Positions 27,142-37,090 are shown, counted from the stretch's first letter. The stretch: 64,000 nt of DNA from Paenibacillus sp. A3 (GCF_001399685.1 NZ_JTHN01000182.1:1-64000), one strand, 5' to 3'. Notes: a model not told the origin generated them from the letters alone. Numbers and translations are program-made.

Positions 27142-29103
27142 ATGGCAGGGAAATCGAACTATTCCGGAGGCAGCGCAAAAGGATACGTACTGGTAATCGC
27201 ACTGATCGTTCTTATTGCGGCTGGCGCCGGCGCATGGCATTACTGGAAAGCAGGGGGAACAAAAACCGGAGCAGGGGGCAGTGAACGAAAAGCCTCCCAG
27301 AAGCTGGAAGAAGTGAAAACGGTAAGTGCTCCAAAAGACAGCTATGACCTTATCGTGGCCGGTACCGACCCCGAGGGAGTGGCGGCGGCCGTTTCCGCGG
27401 CGCGCAACGGACAGAAGACATTGCTGGTTGACGGAAAAGACCGCGAGATTTTGGGCGGATTGATGACCGTCGGATGGTTGAACAGCTTGGACATGAACTA
27501 TGAGCCGGACAAAAGTGTTCTTCATAAAAGGGAAATGCTCAACAAGGGCATATTTGCGGAGTGGTACGGCAAAATCGAAGGCGATTCGTTCGATGTCGTG
27601 ACGGCGGCAAATGCCTTCAACGCGCTGGTAGCCGCGGAGAAAAATATCGACGTGCTGCTGAAGGTCAAATCGATGGAGCCGATCGCTTCCCCTTCAGGAA
27701 CGGTTTCCAAAATCACGGGCATGAAGCTGACGCTGGCCGACGGCAGTGTCAAAACCGTCCAGACCAAAGCGCTCATCGATGCAACGCAGGATGCGGACAT
27801 GGCCGCAGCCGCCGGAGTCCCTTATACGACGGGGCGCGAAGATCTTGGCGACAAGAAGGCGCGTATGGCCGTGACGCTCGTCTTCCGGTTGAAGAACGTC
27901 ACGCCGGACGTATGGGAGAAGGTCCGCAAGCGTCTGGATGGAGATAACGACGCTGGAACAGGCGCGAACGAAATGAGCGCCTGGGGCTACAAAGACATGA
28001 AGGATTATCCTGCGGTCAATAAAGATCGCGTGCGGATGCGGGGATTGAACATCGGACGTCAAAACAACGATACGATGCTGATCAATGCGCTGCAAATTTT
28101 CGGAATCGACGGTACCGACCCCAAATCGCGTGAAGAAGCATTTAAGCTCGGCAAGGACGAGCTTCCTAATATTGTGAAATACATGAAGGAAAAATACCCT
28201 GAATTTGCCGGCATCGACTTGGACGATACGGCGCCGGAGCTGTATGTGCGTGAAACGCGTCATATCCAAGGCGAATACCGCCTCAGCATTATCGACGTGC
28301 TCGAAAACCGCGATCAATGGGACCGCGTCGGTTTCGGCTCCTATCCGGTCGATATTCAGCGCATGTCGCCTGCGGACACCGGTGCGGTCGTGACCGTGCC
28401 TCAGCAATACGCGGTGCCGTTCCGCAGCATCGTGCCGCTGAAAGTGGACGGGCTGCTGGTCGTCGGACGCGCGGCGAGCTTCGATTCGCTCCCGCACGGG
28501 ACCGCGCGCGTCATTCCGGTCGGCATGGCGGCCGCCGAAGCGGCCGGAGCGGCAGCGAAAATCGCGGCGGACTCCGGAATCACCTTCCGTCAAATGTCCG
28601 CCAACAAGGAGGCCATTACGAAGCTTCAGGATACGCTGAATACGCAGGGCATGGTGCTGAAGCCGTTCAGTATTAAGGCGCAGCCGTTCATGGAGCATAA
28701 GGCGTACGAAGGCTTGAAGGTAGCGGTCACGCTCGGTCTTGCGACGGGCGGATACGACAACAACTTTGCGCTGGATAGCAAGTCGAACCAGCAGCGGTTA
28801 GTCAACCTACTCTTGGGCATGCGCAAATTCAAGCCCGAGGCGATGGCCGGGAACCCGGGAGAGGCGCTCGCCAAAGGCACGGATCCGAAGACGCTGCCTG
28901 TTACGCTGGACCAAGCGGCGCATATGATCGCCCTTCTGCTGAAGGTGGAGATGGCGCCCGAGCAAGCACTGCAGACGCTGCAAAGCAAAGGATTCCTTGC
29001 TGCCGCGACATTGGACGGCATTGCGAACAAGCAGGAGCTGACCAACGGCGATACGTATATGCTGATGAAAGACGTATATAACGCGCTGAAGGCGGCAAAA
29101 TAA
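27142..29103 (+). CDS. Membrane-anchored FAD-dependent oxidoreductase
   Basis: A 653-residue protein with an N-terminal transmembrane helix (about 14-33, YVLVIALIVLIAAGAGAWHY) and a charged linker. A Rossmann dinucleotide-binding motif DLIVAGTDPEGVAAAVSAAR near residue 70 is followed by ILGGLMTVGWLN, the FAD-dependent oxidoreductase (PF12831-like) pattern. Relatives include fumarate-reductase/thiazole-synthase-like proteins, often secreted. The C-terminal 150 residues look like a helical surface domain, with DQAAHMIALLL resembling SLH-like repeats. The start at 27142 is preferred over a longer in-frame start at 27094. Substrate unknown. Confidence 0.7.
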   Translation: MAGKSNYSGGSAKGYVLVIALIVLIAAGAGAWHYWKAGGTKTGAGGSERKASQKLEEVKTVSAPKDSYDLIVAGTDPEGVAAAVSAARNGQKTLLVDGKDREILGGLMTVGWLNSLDMNYEPDKSVLHKREMLNKGIFAEWYGKIEGDSFDVVTAANAFNALVAAEKNIDVLLKVKSMEPIASPSGTVSKITGMKLTLADGSVKTVQTKALIDATQDADMAAAAGVPYTTGREDLGDKKARMAVTLVFRLKNVTPDVWEKVRKRLDGDNDAGTGANEMSAWGYKDMKDYPAVNKDRVRMRGLNIGRQNNDTMLINALQIFGIDGTDPKSREEAFKLGKDELPNIVKYMKEKYPEFAGIDLDDTAPELYVRETRHIQGEYRLSIIDVLENRDQWDRVGFGSYPVDIQRMSPADTGAVVTVPQQYAVPFRSIVPLKVDGLLVVGRAASFDSLPHGTARVIPVGMAAAEAAGAAAKIAADSGITFRQMSANKEAITKLQDTLNTQGMVLKPFSIKAQPFMEHKAYEGLKVAVTLGLATGGYDNNFALDSKSNQQRLVNLLLGMRKFKPEAMAGNPGEALAKGTDPKTLPVTLDQAAHMIALLLKVEMAPEQALQTLQSKGFLAAATLDGIANKQELTNGDTYMLMKDVYNALKAAK

Positions 29104-29141
29104 TCCAAACGAAAATTTGATAGCAAACGCATGTTTTTTTC

Positions 29142-29170
29142 TTGACTTTGGAAACCTTCGCGGGTAGAAT
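29142..29170 (+). promoter_or_regulatory. Sigma-A promoter for the hisS-aspS T-box operon
   Basis: TTGACT (29142-29147) and TAGAAT (29165-29170) with 17-bp spacing; transcription start is expected near 29177. Confidence 0.8.
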
Positions 29171-29176
29171 AAATTC

Positions 29177-29530
29177 TAATTCCATGTCATATCTTGTAGA
29201 TCCGTTGATGGGACAAAGTAATTCGAACCTTGCGTATCCAGAGAGGGAAGCCTAGGCTGCAAGCTTCCTTATGCGAATCGGACGAACAGACCTCCCGGAG
29301 GACGAACGGGGAACCCCGGCCAGACGAAGGCGTTCATAGCCAGTGCCGGATAGTAGTCGTTTGCGGCTGGCGGACGTTACCCGCTTGAAGAGTGTGAGCG
29401 AGTTATTTTGCTTAAGCCGGATTCGGCAGCGGCAAGCTCGTTCGAATCGTGGGTGGTACCGCGGGAGACTTTTGGGTAAGTACAATCTCTCGTCCCTGAA
29501 TTTGTTCAGGGGCGGGAGTTTTTTGTTTTT
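29177..29530 (+). promoter_or_regulatory. T-box riboswitch leader of hisS-aspS
   Basis: tRNA-sensing leader that permits transcription when the cognate tRNA is uncharged. Visible elements are the specifier-loop AGTA motif (29217-29220), Stem I arms ATTCG/CGAAT, the AG-bulge AGAGAGGGA (29240-29248), and the T-box proper GGTGGTACCGCGGGA (29452-29466). An intrinsic terminator stem follows at 29487-29518. In the predicted specifier loop two GAC (Asp) triplets occur (29281-29283, 29289-29291), and I see no CAC or CAT there. Confidence 0.92.
29487..29527 (+). terminator. T-box-controlled terminator before hisS
   Basis: A 14-bp stem (29487-29500 with 29505-29518, loop TTTG) followed by a T-run. Its 5' arm must be disrupted for read-through into hisS. 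Confidence 0.85.
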
Positions 29531-29566
29531 TGTGCTGAAACGCGACAGAAAGGAGTCTGGGCTTAC

Positions 29567-30829
29567 ATGAGCATTCAAAAACCGAAGGGCACGCAGGACC
29601 TGCTGCCCGGCGAAATCGAAAAATGGCAGTATATTGAGACCAAGGCCCGGGAGCTGTGCCAGCGTTTCAATTTTCGCGAGATCCGTACGCCGATGTTCGA
29701 GCATACGGAGCTGTTCCAGCGCGGCGTAGGAGAGACGACGGACATCGTCGAGAAGGAAATGTACACCTTCCTGGACAAAGGCGACCGCAGCATTTCGCTT
29801 CGTCCCGAAGGGACGGCCGGGGTCGTTCGTTCTTATGTGGAGAACAAGCTGTACGGCGAGCCGGATGTCAGCAAGCTGTACTATATCGGCCCGATGTTCC
29901 GCTACGAGCAGCCGCAGGCCGGCCGATACCGGCAGTTTCACCAGTTCGGCATCGAAGCGTTCGGCTCGGTAGACCCAAGTCTCGATGCGGAGATTATTGC
30001 GCTCGGCTATACGTTCTATAAAGAACTCGGGTTAAAAGACGTCACGGTGGAAATCAACTCTGTCGGCAACCCGGCCGTCCGGGCGGTATACCGCGAGAAA
30101 ATTCAGCAGTTCTTCGCTCCGGTGAAGGATAAGCTGTGCAAAGACTGTCAATCTCGTTACGACCGCAATCCGATGAGGATTCTCGACTGTAAGGTCGATC
30201 AGAAATACGGTGAAGGCGCACCGACCATTCTCGAATACTTGGACGAGGAATGCCAAACGCATTTCCAAGCGGTGCAGGAATATCTGACTGCGATGGAAAT
30301 TCCGTTCCGCATCAATCCGCGGCTGGTGCGGGGACTGGATTACTATACGCACACCGCGTTCGAGTACAAAGCGGCCGGTATCGGCGCGATCGATACGATC
30401 GGAGGCGGCGGACGTTATAACGGCCTTGTCGGACAAATCGGCGGAACCGACCAGCCGGGCGTCGGCTTCGGGCTCGGGATGGAGCGTATTCTGCTTGTGC
30501 TGCAGGCGCAAGGAGTCGATATTCCGGCGGCTAAACCGTTGGATGTGTACTTGATCGGCCTCGGGGAAGCCGCAGAGCGCGAGTGTGTGAAGCTGCTGCA
30601 AAATCTGCGGCTGGCGGGACTATCCGGGGAAAAAGACTACCTGGGCCGCAAAATCAAAGCGAAAATGAAATCGGCCGACCGGTACAACGCAGCTTATGTC
30701 GCCATTCTTGGCGACGACGAGCTCGCGAAGGGCGAAATTACCTTGAAAACGATGGCTACAGGCGAACAAGAAACGCTGGCTCTCTCCGATCTCGTGCAGA
30801 CATTGTGCGAGCGGGCTGGGCAAGTTTAA
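29567..30829 (+). CDS. hisS: Histidyl-tRNA synthetase
   Basis: A class II synthetase charging tRNA-His. The 420-residue protein begins [12 protein letters not shown] and has motif 2 [24 protein letters not shown] near residue 105, the histidine-binding [12 protein letters not shown] near 258, motif 3 [13 protein letters not shown] near 305, and a C-terminal anticodon-binding domain. The start follows AAAGGAG. Expression is set by the upstream T-box, and aspS follows in the same operon. Confidence 0.98.
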   Translation: MSIQKPKGTQDLLPGEIEKWQYIETKARELCQRFNFREIRTPMFEHTELFQRGVGETTDIVEKEMYTFLDKGDRSISLRPEGTAGVVRSYVENKLYGEPDVSKLYYIGPMFRYEQPQAGRYRQFHQFGIEAFGSVDPSLDAEIIALGYTFYKELGLKDVTVEINSVGNPAVRAVYREKIQQFFAPVKDKLCKDCQSRYDRNPMRILDCKVDQKYGEGAPTILEYLDEECQTHFQAVQEYLTAMEIPFRINPRLVRGLDYYTHTAFEYKAAGIGAIDTIGGGGRYNGLVGQIGGTDQPGVGFGLGMERILLVLQAQGVDIPAAKPLDVYLIGLGEAAERECVKLLQNLRLAGLSGEKDYLGRKIKAKMKSADRYNAAYVAILGDDELAKGEITLKTMATGEQETLALSDLVQTLCERAGQV

Positions 30830-30854
30830 CGATAAAATGGAGGTAACAAACACC

Positions 30855-32642
30855 ATGACGACGATGTTAAAAACGCATCATTGCGGCACTTTGAGCAAAG
30901 CTAATGTTGGAGAGACGGTAACGCTGAACGGTTGGGTGCAGCGCCGCCGCGACCTGGGCGGGGTATTGTTCATCGATCTGCGCGACCGGAGCGGGATCGT
31001 GCAAATCGTATTTAATCCGGCTTTTTCCGGCGAAGCGCTTGCGGTAGCCGACCGGGCGCGCAACGAGTACGTGCTCGCGGTACGCGGCGAAGTCGTCGAG
31101 CGGGATGCGGAGACCGTCAACCCGAATCTTCCGACAGGAGAGATCGAAGTTCGCATTAAGGAGATCGAGATCTTGAATGCCGCGAAAAATCCGCCGTTCT
31201 TCATCGAAGACGGCATCGAAATCGACGAATCGCTGCGTCTCAAGCACCGCTATCTCGACCTGCGCCGTCCGGAAATGCAGCGTACGTTGATGCTTCGCGC
31301 CAAAGCGGCCAAAATCTTCCGCGATTATTTGGACGAGAACGGTTTTATCGAGGTGGAAACGCCGATTTTGATCAACAGCACGCCGGAAGGCGCACGCGAT
31401 TACTTGGTACCAAGCCGTGTCCATCCGGGCGAATTTTTCGCGCTGCCGCAGTCGCCGCAAATTTTTAAGCAGCTGCTGATGGTAAGCGGCATGGAGCGCT
31501 ACTATCAAATCGCCCGCTGCTTCCGCGACGAAGATTTGCGCGCCGACCGCCAGCCGGAATTTACGCAGGTGGACATTGAGACGTCGTTCCTGTCGCAGGA
31601 TCAATTGCTCGACATGATGGAGAAGCTCGTCGTACGCTTGTTTAAAGAAACGGCAGGCGCCGACATCGAAACGCCGTTCCAACGCATCAGCTATGCGGAC
31701 GCGATGGGCAAATACGGCTCCGACAAGCCGGACCTTCGTTTCGGCCTGGAGCTGCAGGACGTTTCGGACATTGTGGCCGAATCGGGCGTCCAAGTATTTG
31801 CCAACGTCATTAAAAAGGGCGGCCAGGTGAAGGCGCTCAATGCCAAAGGCTGCGCCGCTTGGAGCCGCAAGGAAATCGACGATCTCGGCGTATTCGCCGC
31901 TCGCTACGGGGCCAAAGGGCTTGCGTGGATGACGTATAAAGACGGCGAGCTGAAAGGGCCGATCGTGAAATTCTTCAACGAGCAGGAACTGGAGCAGCTC
32001 AAGCAGCGTCTGGAAGCCGAAGAAGGCGACCTGCTGCTGTTCTCCGCCGATACGAAGAAGGTCGTTGCCGACGTGCTCGGTAACCTTCGATTGAAAATCG
32101 GCCGTCAGCTGGGCCTGATCGACGACAGCAAATTCAAGTTTGCGTGGGTAGTGGACTTCCCGCTGCTCAGCTATGACGAAGAAGCGAAGCGCTATGTGGC
32201 GGAGCATCATCCGTTTACTCGTCCGAAGGAAGAAGACATGCATTACTTCGACACTGATCCGGGCCAAATCCGTGCGCAGGCCTACGACCTTGTGCTGAAC
32301 GGCTACGAAGTCGGCGGCGGCTCCATGCGGATTTATCAGCGTGAAGTGCAAGAGAAAATGTTCGCTACGCTGAACCTTCCCAAGGAAGAGGTGCAGGAGA
32401 AATTCGGCTACCTGCTGGAGGCTTTCGAATACGGTACGCCGCCTCACGGAGGCATTGCTTTCGGTTTCGACCGGCTCGTGATGCTGATTACCGGCCGCAC
32501 CAACCTGCGCGAAACGATTGCCTTCCCGAAAACGGCCAGCGCATCGGACTTGTTAACGGGAGCTCCGGGTCCCGTGGATGCCAAGCAGCTTGAGGACCTG
32601 TCCATTCGTTTGGCGCTCAAGCAGCCTTCCGCCAAAGCTTAA
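30855..32642 (+). CDS. aspS: Aspartyl-tRNA synthetase
   Basis: A class IIb synthetase charging tRNA-Asp. It has an N-terminal OB-fold anticodon domain (about 1-110, with [20 protein letters not shown]), motif 1/2 region with [11 protein letters not shown] and the block [20 protein letters not shown] near residue 220, a bacterial insertion domain, and motif 3 [12 protein letters not shown] near 530. The ATG at 30855 is preferred, 10 bases after TGGAGGT; the in-frame ATG at 30837 is too early. It is co-transcribed with hisS. Confidence 0.97.
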   Translation: MTTMLKTHHCGTLSKANVGETVTLNGWVQRRRDLGGVLFIDLRDRSGIVQIVFNPAFSGEALAVADRARNEYVLAVRGEVVERDAETVNPNLPTGEIEVRIKEIEILNAAKNPPFFIEDGIEIDESLRLKHRYLDLRRPEMQRTLMLRAKAAKIFRDYLDENGFIEVETPILINSTPEGARDYLVPSRVHPGEFFALPQSPQIFKQLLMVSGMERYYQIARCFRDEDLRADRQPEFTQVDIETSFLSQDQLLDMMEKLVVRLFKETAGADIETPFQRISYADAMGKYGSDKPDLRFGLELQDVSDIVAESGVQVFANVIKKGGQVKALNAKGCAAWSRKEIDDLGVFAARYGAKGLAWMTYKDGELKGPIVKFFNEQELEQLKQRLEAEEGDLLLFSADTKKVVADVLGNLRLKIGRQLGLIDDSKFKFAWVVDFPLLSYDEEAKRYVAEHHPFTRPKEEDMHYFDTDPGQIRAQAYDLVLNGYEVGGGSMRIYQREVQEKMFATLNLPKEEVQEKFGYLLEAFEYGTPPHGGIAFGFDRLVMLITGRTNLRETIAFPKTASASDLLTGAPGPVDAKQLEDLSIRLALKQPSAKA

Positions 32643-32674
32643 GACCCGAATAAGAGGAGTGTGGACAGTAAGCC

Positions 32675-33427
32675 ATGCTGCATCAATTTTCCCGTACGGA
32701 GCTGGCGATCGGCCCGGAAGGGCTTGAGGTAATGAAAAATAGTACGGTGGCGGTTCTCGGCATCGGCGGCGTCGGTTCGATCGCCGCCGAAGCGTTGGCC
32801 CGCACCGGCGTCGGCCGGATCATCATGATCGACAAGGATGTCGTCGATATTACGAATGTGAACCGGCAAATTCATGCTTTGACGACGACAGTCGGCCAGC
32901 CGAAGGCGGAGCTGATGCGAGATCGTATTCTGCAAATCAACCCGGAATGCGATGCCGTCGCCCTGCGTATGTTTTATACCGAAGAAACGTATGAGCAGCT
33001 GTTCCAATATCCGTTGGATTATGTATTGGATGCTTCGGATACGATCAGCTACAAAATTCATCTGATCAAGCAATGCCTGCAGCGCAAAATTCCGCTCATT
33101 TCCAGTATGGGCGCCGCGAATAAGATGGATCCGACCCGGTTTCAGGTGGCGGATATCTCCAAGACAAGCGTCGATCCGATGGCGCGGGTGATTCGTCACA
33201 AGCTGCGGAAAGAAGGCATCAAGAAGGGCGTCAAAGTCGTTTTTTCGACGGAAGAGCCGATCAAGCCGCGGGTAGACGTCACGCAGCGGATCGTGCCGGA
33301 GAATGCCCCTGAGATTCGTAAAGCGCAGCAGCCGCCGGCCAGCAACGCGTTCGTTCCGCCGGTCGCCGGGCTAATCATGGTCAGCGTCGCTGTCCGCGAC
33401 TTGCTGGCTAAGGCCGGGCTGAAGTAG
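32675..33427 (+). CDS. tcdA: TcdA, tRNA threonylcarbamoyladenosine dehydratase
   Basis: An E1-like ATP-dependent enzyme that cyclises t6A37 to ct6A37 in tRNAs. The 250-residue protein has the nucleotide-binding motif VLGIGGVGSIAAEALARTGVG near residue 30, the DxxxxxNxNRQ motif IDKDVVDITNVNRQIHA near 52, and the VLDASDTISYK segment near 125. Gene order after aspS matches B. subtilis yrvM. A terminator follows. Confidence 0.92.
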   Translation: MLHQFSRTELAIGPEGLEVMKNSTVAVLGIGGVGSIAAEALARTGVGRIIMIDKDVVDITNVNRQIHALTTTVGQPKAELMRDRILQINPECDAVALRMFYTEETYEQLFQYPLDYVLDASDTISYKIHLIKQCLQRKIPLISSMGAANKMDPTRFQVADISKTSVDPMARVIRHKLRKEGIKKGVKVVFSTEEPIKPRVDVTQRIVPENAPEIRKAQQPPASNAFVPPVAGLIMVSVAVRDLLAKAGLK

Positions 33428-33452
33428 CATAATCAGCGATTCGGCATTAAAG

Positions 33453-33496
33453 AAAGCATCCTTTACAGCGAAAATGCGAAAAGGATGCTTTTTTTG
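33453..33496 (+). terminator. Terminator after tcdA
   Basis: A 12-bp stem AAAGCATCCTTT/AAAGGATGCTTT (33453-33464 and 33480-33491) is followed by a T-run. It closes the hisS-aspS-tcdA unit. Confidence 0.85.
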
Positions 33497-33556
33497 TCAT
33501 TTATGGGGCAAGATAGAAAAAGTGAGTTCAAACGTTATTTCATCGGAGTGCGGACC

Positions 33557-34342
33557 ATGGAACGAAACCCAGAAACGGGAAACTACAGGCGCTATTTGGC
33601 TTATTTCGGAACCCTGAATATCAATGTGCTGCATTTGCGCAAGCCTTGGGTGACCGCTTGGTGGTCGGCCGCATTCCCGGGTTTCGGCCATTTGCTTCTC
33701 GGTAACCAAATCAAAGGGTTTATCTTGATGTTATGGGAAATCGGGATCAACATGCAGTCAGGAATCAATAAGTCGATGGTTTGCTCTTTTACGGGGCGTG
33801 TCGATCTATCGAAGCAGGTGCTGAATCCGCGTTGGGTGCTGCTGTATATTCCCGTCTATATTTACGCCGTCTGGGACAGCTACCGCAAAACAATTGAGCT
33901 GAACAAGGAATGGGTGTTGGCCGAGTGGGAGCGTGCGCCCATTGTTTCCTTTAAAATGGGCGGAATGTGCTTGAATCATTTGGACAAAAGCTCGCCCTGG
34001 CTCGCTATGGCTTGGTCCATGCTCATGCCGGGGCTTGGCCAACTGTATCTTCGCCGCATTCCTATCGGTTTTTTGCTGCTGGCCGGGTGGGTCGGCTTGA
34101 TGTATTTCTCGGGTGTTGCGGAAATCGTACTCGTCACGATGGCAGGAAGTAACGTACAGGCGTGGTACTCGATTAACTCGCAATGGGCCTTGTTTTTGCC
34201 TTCTTTTTACTGCTTTGCGGCTTATGAGGCTTATGTGTATTCGGTCGAATACAATAAATTGTTCGATAAGGCCCAGAGGCAATGGTTGGAGCGAAGCTAT
34301 GGGACACTGCGCCCCAGCTTCTGCCGGGCGACGGAGCGGTAG
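33557..34342 (+). CDS. Multi-helix membrane protein with two TM2-like units
   Basis: The 261-residue protein contains two similar segments, FPGFGHLLLGNQIKGFILML (about residue 35) and MPGLGQLYLRRIPIGFLLLAGW (about 155). These resemble the PGxGxxYxG...G motif of TM2-like membrane domains. Further hydrophobic stretches give about four to five helices in total. The internal duplication is visible by eye. The ATG at 33557 follows GGAG by 9 bases. It is followed after 3 bp by another membrane gene, so the two are probably co-transcribed. Function unknown. Confidence 0.6.
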   Translation: MERNPETGNYRRYLAYFGTLNINVLHLRKPWVTAWWSAAFPGFGHLLLGNQIKGFILMLWEIGINMQSGINKSMVCSFTGRVDLSKQVLNPRWVLLYIPVYIYAVWDSYRKTIELNKEWVLAEWERAPIVSFKMGGMCLNHLDKSSPWLAMAWSMLMPGLGQLYLRRIPIGFLLLAGWVGLMYFSGVAEIVLVTMAGSNVQAWYSINSQWALFLPSFYCFAAYEAYVYSVEYNKLFDKAQRQWLERSYGTLRPSFCRATER

Positions 34343-34345
34343 AAG

Positions 34346-34810
34346 ATGTATATCGTAGCGACCTTTCGTCATTCGTCAGAGCTGGAGCTGGCAATATGCG
34401 AATTGGAACGGCAAGGTATCCTTGCCGCAGCGATTGCCGCGGTTCCGCTTATGGAAAACGCCCCACAGGAGATGCGGGTATTCGATACGATCCGCCATTC
34501 GGACGGGATCAGCATGCTGGACAGCCCCGCTGTAATCGGCACGATCGGTTCCGTATTGGGAGCGTCGCTGGGCTTTCGCTGGGCCATCGGTCCGATTATC
34601 GGCGGACTGCTCGGCCTTGGGGCAGGCGCCGCTCTTGGATTTGTATTGGACTGGCTGATTAACTTCAAACGGCGAAAAAAACGCAGGCGGAGAGAACATG
34701 GCGCGGACGTCGTCGTGATTGTGGAGTGCAGCCCCGATCAAGCATCGGATGTCCGGCACATCATGGAGCGTTGGCTTGCCATCGGAATCGGCCAGCTTGG
34801 CTCGGGCTGA
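34346..34810 (+). CDS. Small glycine-zipper membrane protein
   Basis: The 154-residue protein has a soluble N-terminal part (1-65), a Gly/Ala/Leu-rich double membrane segment (about 68-108, IGTIGSVLGASLGF and IIGGLLGLGAGAALGF), a cluster of about ten Lys/Arg residues, and a C-terminal ferredoxin-like-looking tail (VVVIVECSPDQASDVRHIMERW). The pattern resembles small stress-associated membrane proteins that sense or bridge membranes. No confident family assignment. Translationally close to the preceding membrane gene. Confidence 0.55.
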   Translation: MYIVATFRHSSELELAICELERQGILAAAIAAVPLMENAPQEMRVFDTIRHSDGISMLDSPAVIGTIGSVLGASLGFRWAIGPIIGGLLGLGAGAALGFVLDWLINFKRRKKRRRREHGADVVVIVECSPDQASDVRHIMERWLAIGIGQLGSG

Positions 34811-34821
34811 GCCCCAAACCT

Positions 34822-34850
34822 TTGTAAAACGTTCAAAGTGCTTTTATAAT
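34822..34850 (+). promoter_or_regulatory. Sigma-A promoter for rarA
   Basis: TTGTAA (34822-34827) and a perfect TATAAT (34845-34850) with 17-bp spacing, located after the preceding stop and 94 bp before the rarA start. Confidence 0.75.
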
Positions 34851-34943
34851 AAAAAGCATAGGTCATTCGTTCGCAGCACATATGCGGCGTCGGGGGCCTG
34901 TGCTTTTTTTGCGAATATTCAGGATTGGCGGTCAGAGAAAACC

Positions 34944-36197
34944 ATGGACTTATTCGATTTTAACCGGACGAACGAATACAAGCCGCTGGCGGAAAGAATG
35001 CGCCCGCAAAATCTGGAGCAATTTTTCGGACAGAAGCATTTGCTCGGCGAAGGCAAGGTGCTGCGCCGGCTCATCGAAACGGACAAGATCGGCTCCATGA
35101 TTTTGCAAGGCCCGCCTTCCAGCGGCAAAACGACGCTCGCCACGATCATCAGCGGAATGACGAGCTCGCATTTTGAGAAGTTGAACGGCGTTTCGCTTTC
35201 GGTTTCGGATCTGCGGGAGGTCGCCCGAAAAGCGAAGGACAACCTCAAGATGTACAATCAGCGGACGATTCTGTTTTTGGATGAAATTCATGCGCTCAAA
35301 AGCAACGTGCAGGAGTCGCTGCTGCCGATCGTCGAAGACGGAACCATTATCCTGATCGGCGCGACGACGGAAAGCATCGCACATGATATCATACCGCCTC
35401 TTGTCAGCCGCTGCCGCGTGTACCGGCTTGAAGCGCTGCAAAAAGACGATCTGGAGCAAATTTTGCGTCAGGCATTGGCGGACCCCGAGAGAGGGTTGGG
35501 CGGGGAGTATGAGATTACACAGGAAGCGATGGATTATTTATGCGACGTCTGCAATGGCGATGTAAGAAATGCCTTGATCGCTTTGGAAACGGCCGCCTAT
35601 TCGCTGCACGATTCACAAACGATCGAGCTGCAGACGATTCAGGAGTCGTTCGAGTCCCGGATCAATGCGATAACCCATACCGATTTTTACGACATGACGT
35701 CCGCCTTTTGCAAGTCGCTCCGCGGCGGACAGACGGACGCGGCGATCTATTGGCTGGCGCGCATGCTGTATTCGGGCGTGGACCCGCTATACATCTGCCG
35801 CAGAATCGTCGTTCATGCGACGGAAGATGTGGGCATGGCCAATCCGACCGCCCTGCAAATCGCATTGGCGGCCAAAGATGCGGTCGAATTTGTCGGCATG
35901 CCGGAAGCGCGGATGGCGATCGCCGAAGCCGTCGTGTTCATTTGCGAGAGCCCGAAAAGCAATGCGGTCTATAAAGCAATTAACGGAGCACTCGATTACG
36001 TCAAGCAGACGAAAGCTTACGAGGTTCCCGCAGATGTCCGCGATGGTACGAGAACTTATTCGAATCCTATCGATCATCCGAACGCCCGGAACGAGTATCT
36101 TCCTCCGGAAGTGAAAGGCAAGCGATTTTATCAGCCGCAAAATAGCGGAGTGGAAGCGAAGATTTACGCGAAATATAACAAGCCTGCGGCAGAGTGA
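34944..36197 (+). CDS. rarA: RarA/MgsA-type replication-associated AAA+ ATPase
   Basis: Related to clamp-loader and RuvB ATPases; acts at stalled replication forks. The 417-residue protein has the N-terminal RMRPQNLEQFFGQKHLLGEG block, Walker A GPPSSGKTT near residue 57, Walker B ILFLDEIH near 112, sensor ILIGATTES, and the RarA C-terminal helical domain with the conserved ARMLYSGVDPLYICRRIVVHATEDVG and RFYQP endings. The ATG at 34944 gives the family start; longer in-frame starts run into the upstream gene. B. subtilis yrvN occupies the same position. Confidence 0.9.
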   Translation: MDLFDFNRTNEYKPLAERMRPQNLEQFFGQKHLLGEGKVLRRLIETDKIGSMILQGPPSSGKTTLATIISGMTSSHFEKLNGVSLSVSDLREVARKAKDNLKMYNQRTILFLDEIHALKSNVQESLLPIVEDGTIILIGATTESIAHDIIPPLVSRCRVYRLEALQKDDLEQILRQALADPERGLGGEYEITQEAMDYLCDVCNGDVRNALIALETAAYSLHDSQTIELQTIQESFESRINAITHTDFYDMTSAFCKSLRGGQTDAAIYWLARMLYSGVDPLYICRRIVVHATEDVGMANPTALQIALAAKDAVEFVGMPEARMAIAEAVVFICESPKSNAVYKAINGALDYVKQTKAYEVPADVRDGTRTYSNPIDHPNARNEYLPPEVKGKRFYQPQNSGVEAKIYAKYNKPAAE

Positions 36198-36258
36198 AGC
36201 CGCAGGGGGGTCCCAAGCAGAGGTTGAGGGTGGAACATTTCCGGGGAAATAAGCTTGC

Positions 36259-37011
36259 TTAGGCCCGCTGCAGCGGAGCTTCACCAGCTCTTCCCCTGGC
36301 CGGATCGGAAATTTCGACAGCGATGCGTCCGAAGAATAAGGCGCTTAGACGGATTAGTTTATTGGTCACCGGCAGAAGCAGCAGACCGATGCCTGCATAA
36401 ATAAGCGAGATTTGGAGCGAACTGAAATCCGACGGAAGTAAATGGGCGAACAGTTCTCTCTCGAATATATCAATGCCGATCGATTGCAGCAAAATCGTAT
36501 AGACGAGCGGAGACGCCAGGAGTGCTAAATTAACGGCTACGATCGTAACGGCAAGCGTAAACGAAATGATGCCCAAGGGCAGCTTGACGATTTGGAACAG
36601 CAGTCCTACATAAGTTGCCGGATCGGAAAGCTCGGCGCCTAATTGGGCGAAGAGACCTCTTCTGTCATGCCGTCCGGAATTGAAGTCATCCGAATGGGTG
36701 GAAGCTGCGACAGTCGAAGGAGATTGAAGAAGCCGTTCAGCGAGTCTTGCATCCAAAGCGGTCATGTGCTTGGCGAACCGCGCTGTCATAATCATAAGCG
36801 GAAAGCCGATGAACAATGGCATAAGACCGATGGACAAGACGACACCGACGATCGTCAGTGTGAATCCGATGATGCCTGCGGGCAGAAGATATAGCAAATA
36901 ATAAAAGGCCCCGATAAATCCTGGTTTTTGCGTATTCAATGGTTCCACATCCTCGTAACGTTTTGAATCCTTTGACGTTCGTGCCGGGTTTACCCCTTCA
37001 AATTTTTTCAT
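36259..37011 (-). CDS. Stand-alone Sensor-domain (PF13796-like) membrane protein
   Basis: The 250-residue protein has two pairs of helices with the layout of the putative Sensor domain usually fused to histidine kinases: FIGAFYYLLYLLPAGIIGFT, the following long hydrophobic pair, TARFAKHMTALDARLAERLL, then a linker and a second helical pair. No kinase domain follows. The start at 37011 follows GGAAGG. It converges on rarA. The role is unknown; it may sense membrane or ligand signals or work with a kinase encoded elsewhere. Confidence 0.6.
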   Translation of the reverse strand: MKKFEGVNPARTSKDSKRYEDVEPLNTQKPGFIGAFYYLLYLLPAGIIGFTLTIVGVVLSIGLMPLFIGFPLMIMTARFAKHMTALDARLAERLLQSPSTVAASTHSDDFNSGRHDRRGLFAQLGAELSDPATYVGLLFQIVKLPLGIISFTLAVTIVAVNLALLASPLVYTILLQSIGIDIFERELFAHLLPSDFSSLQISLIYAGIGLLLLPVTNKLIRLSALFFGRIAVEISDPARGRAGEAPLQRA

Positions 37012-37090
37012 TTTTAGACTTCCTTCCCATAGCTTGCCTGCGGTTAAGCCCCTTTGTTTTCCCGTTCTAGTCTCCGAGCATGGCGTATAG

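Noticed and set aside
34719-34943. In-frame N-terminal extension of rarA
   Set aside because: It would overlap the preceding membrane gene in another frame and cross a good promoter; the family N-terminus starts at 34944.
36183-36206. Perfect 8-bp stem CCTGCGGC/GCCGCAGG across the rarA stop codon
   Set aside because: It is followed by GGGGGG rather than a T-run, so I do not call it a terminator.
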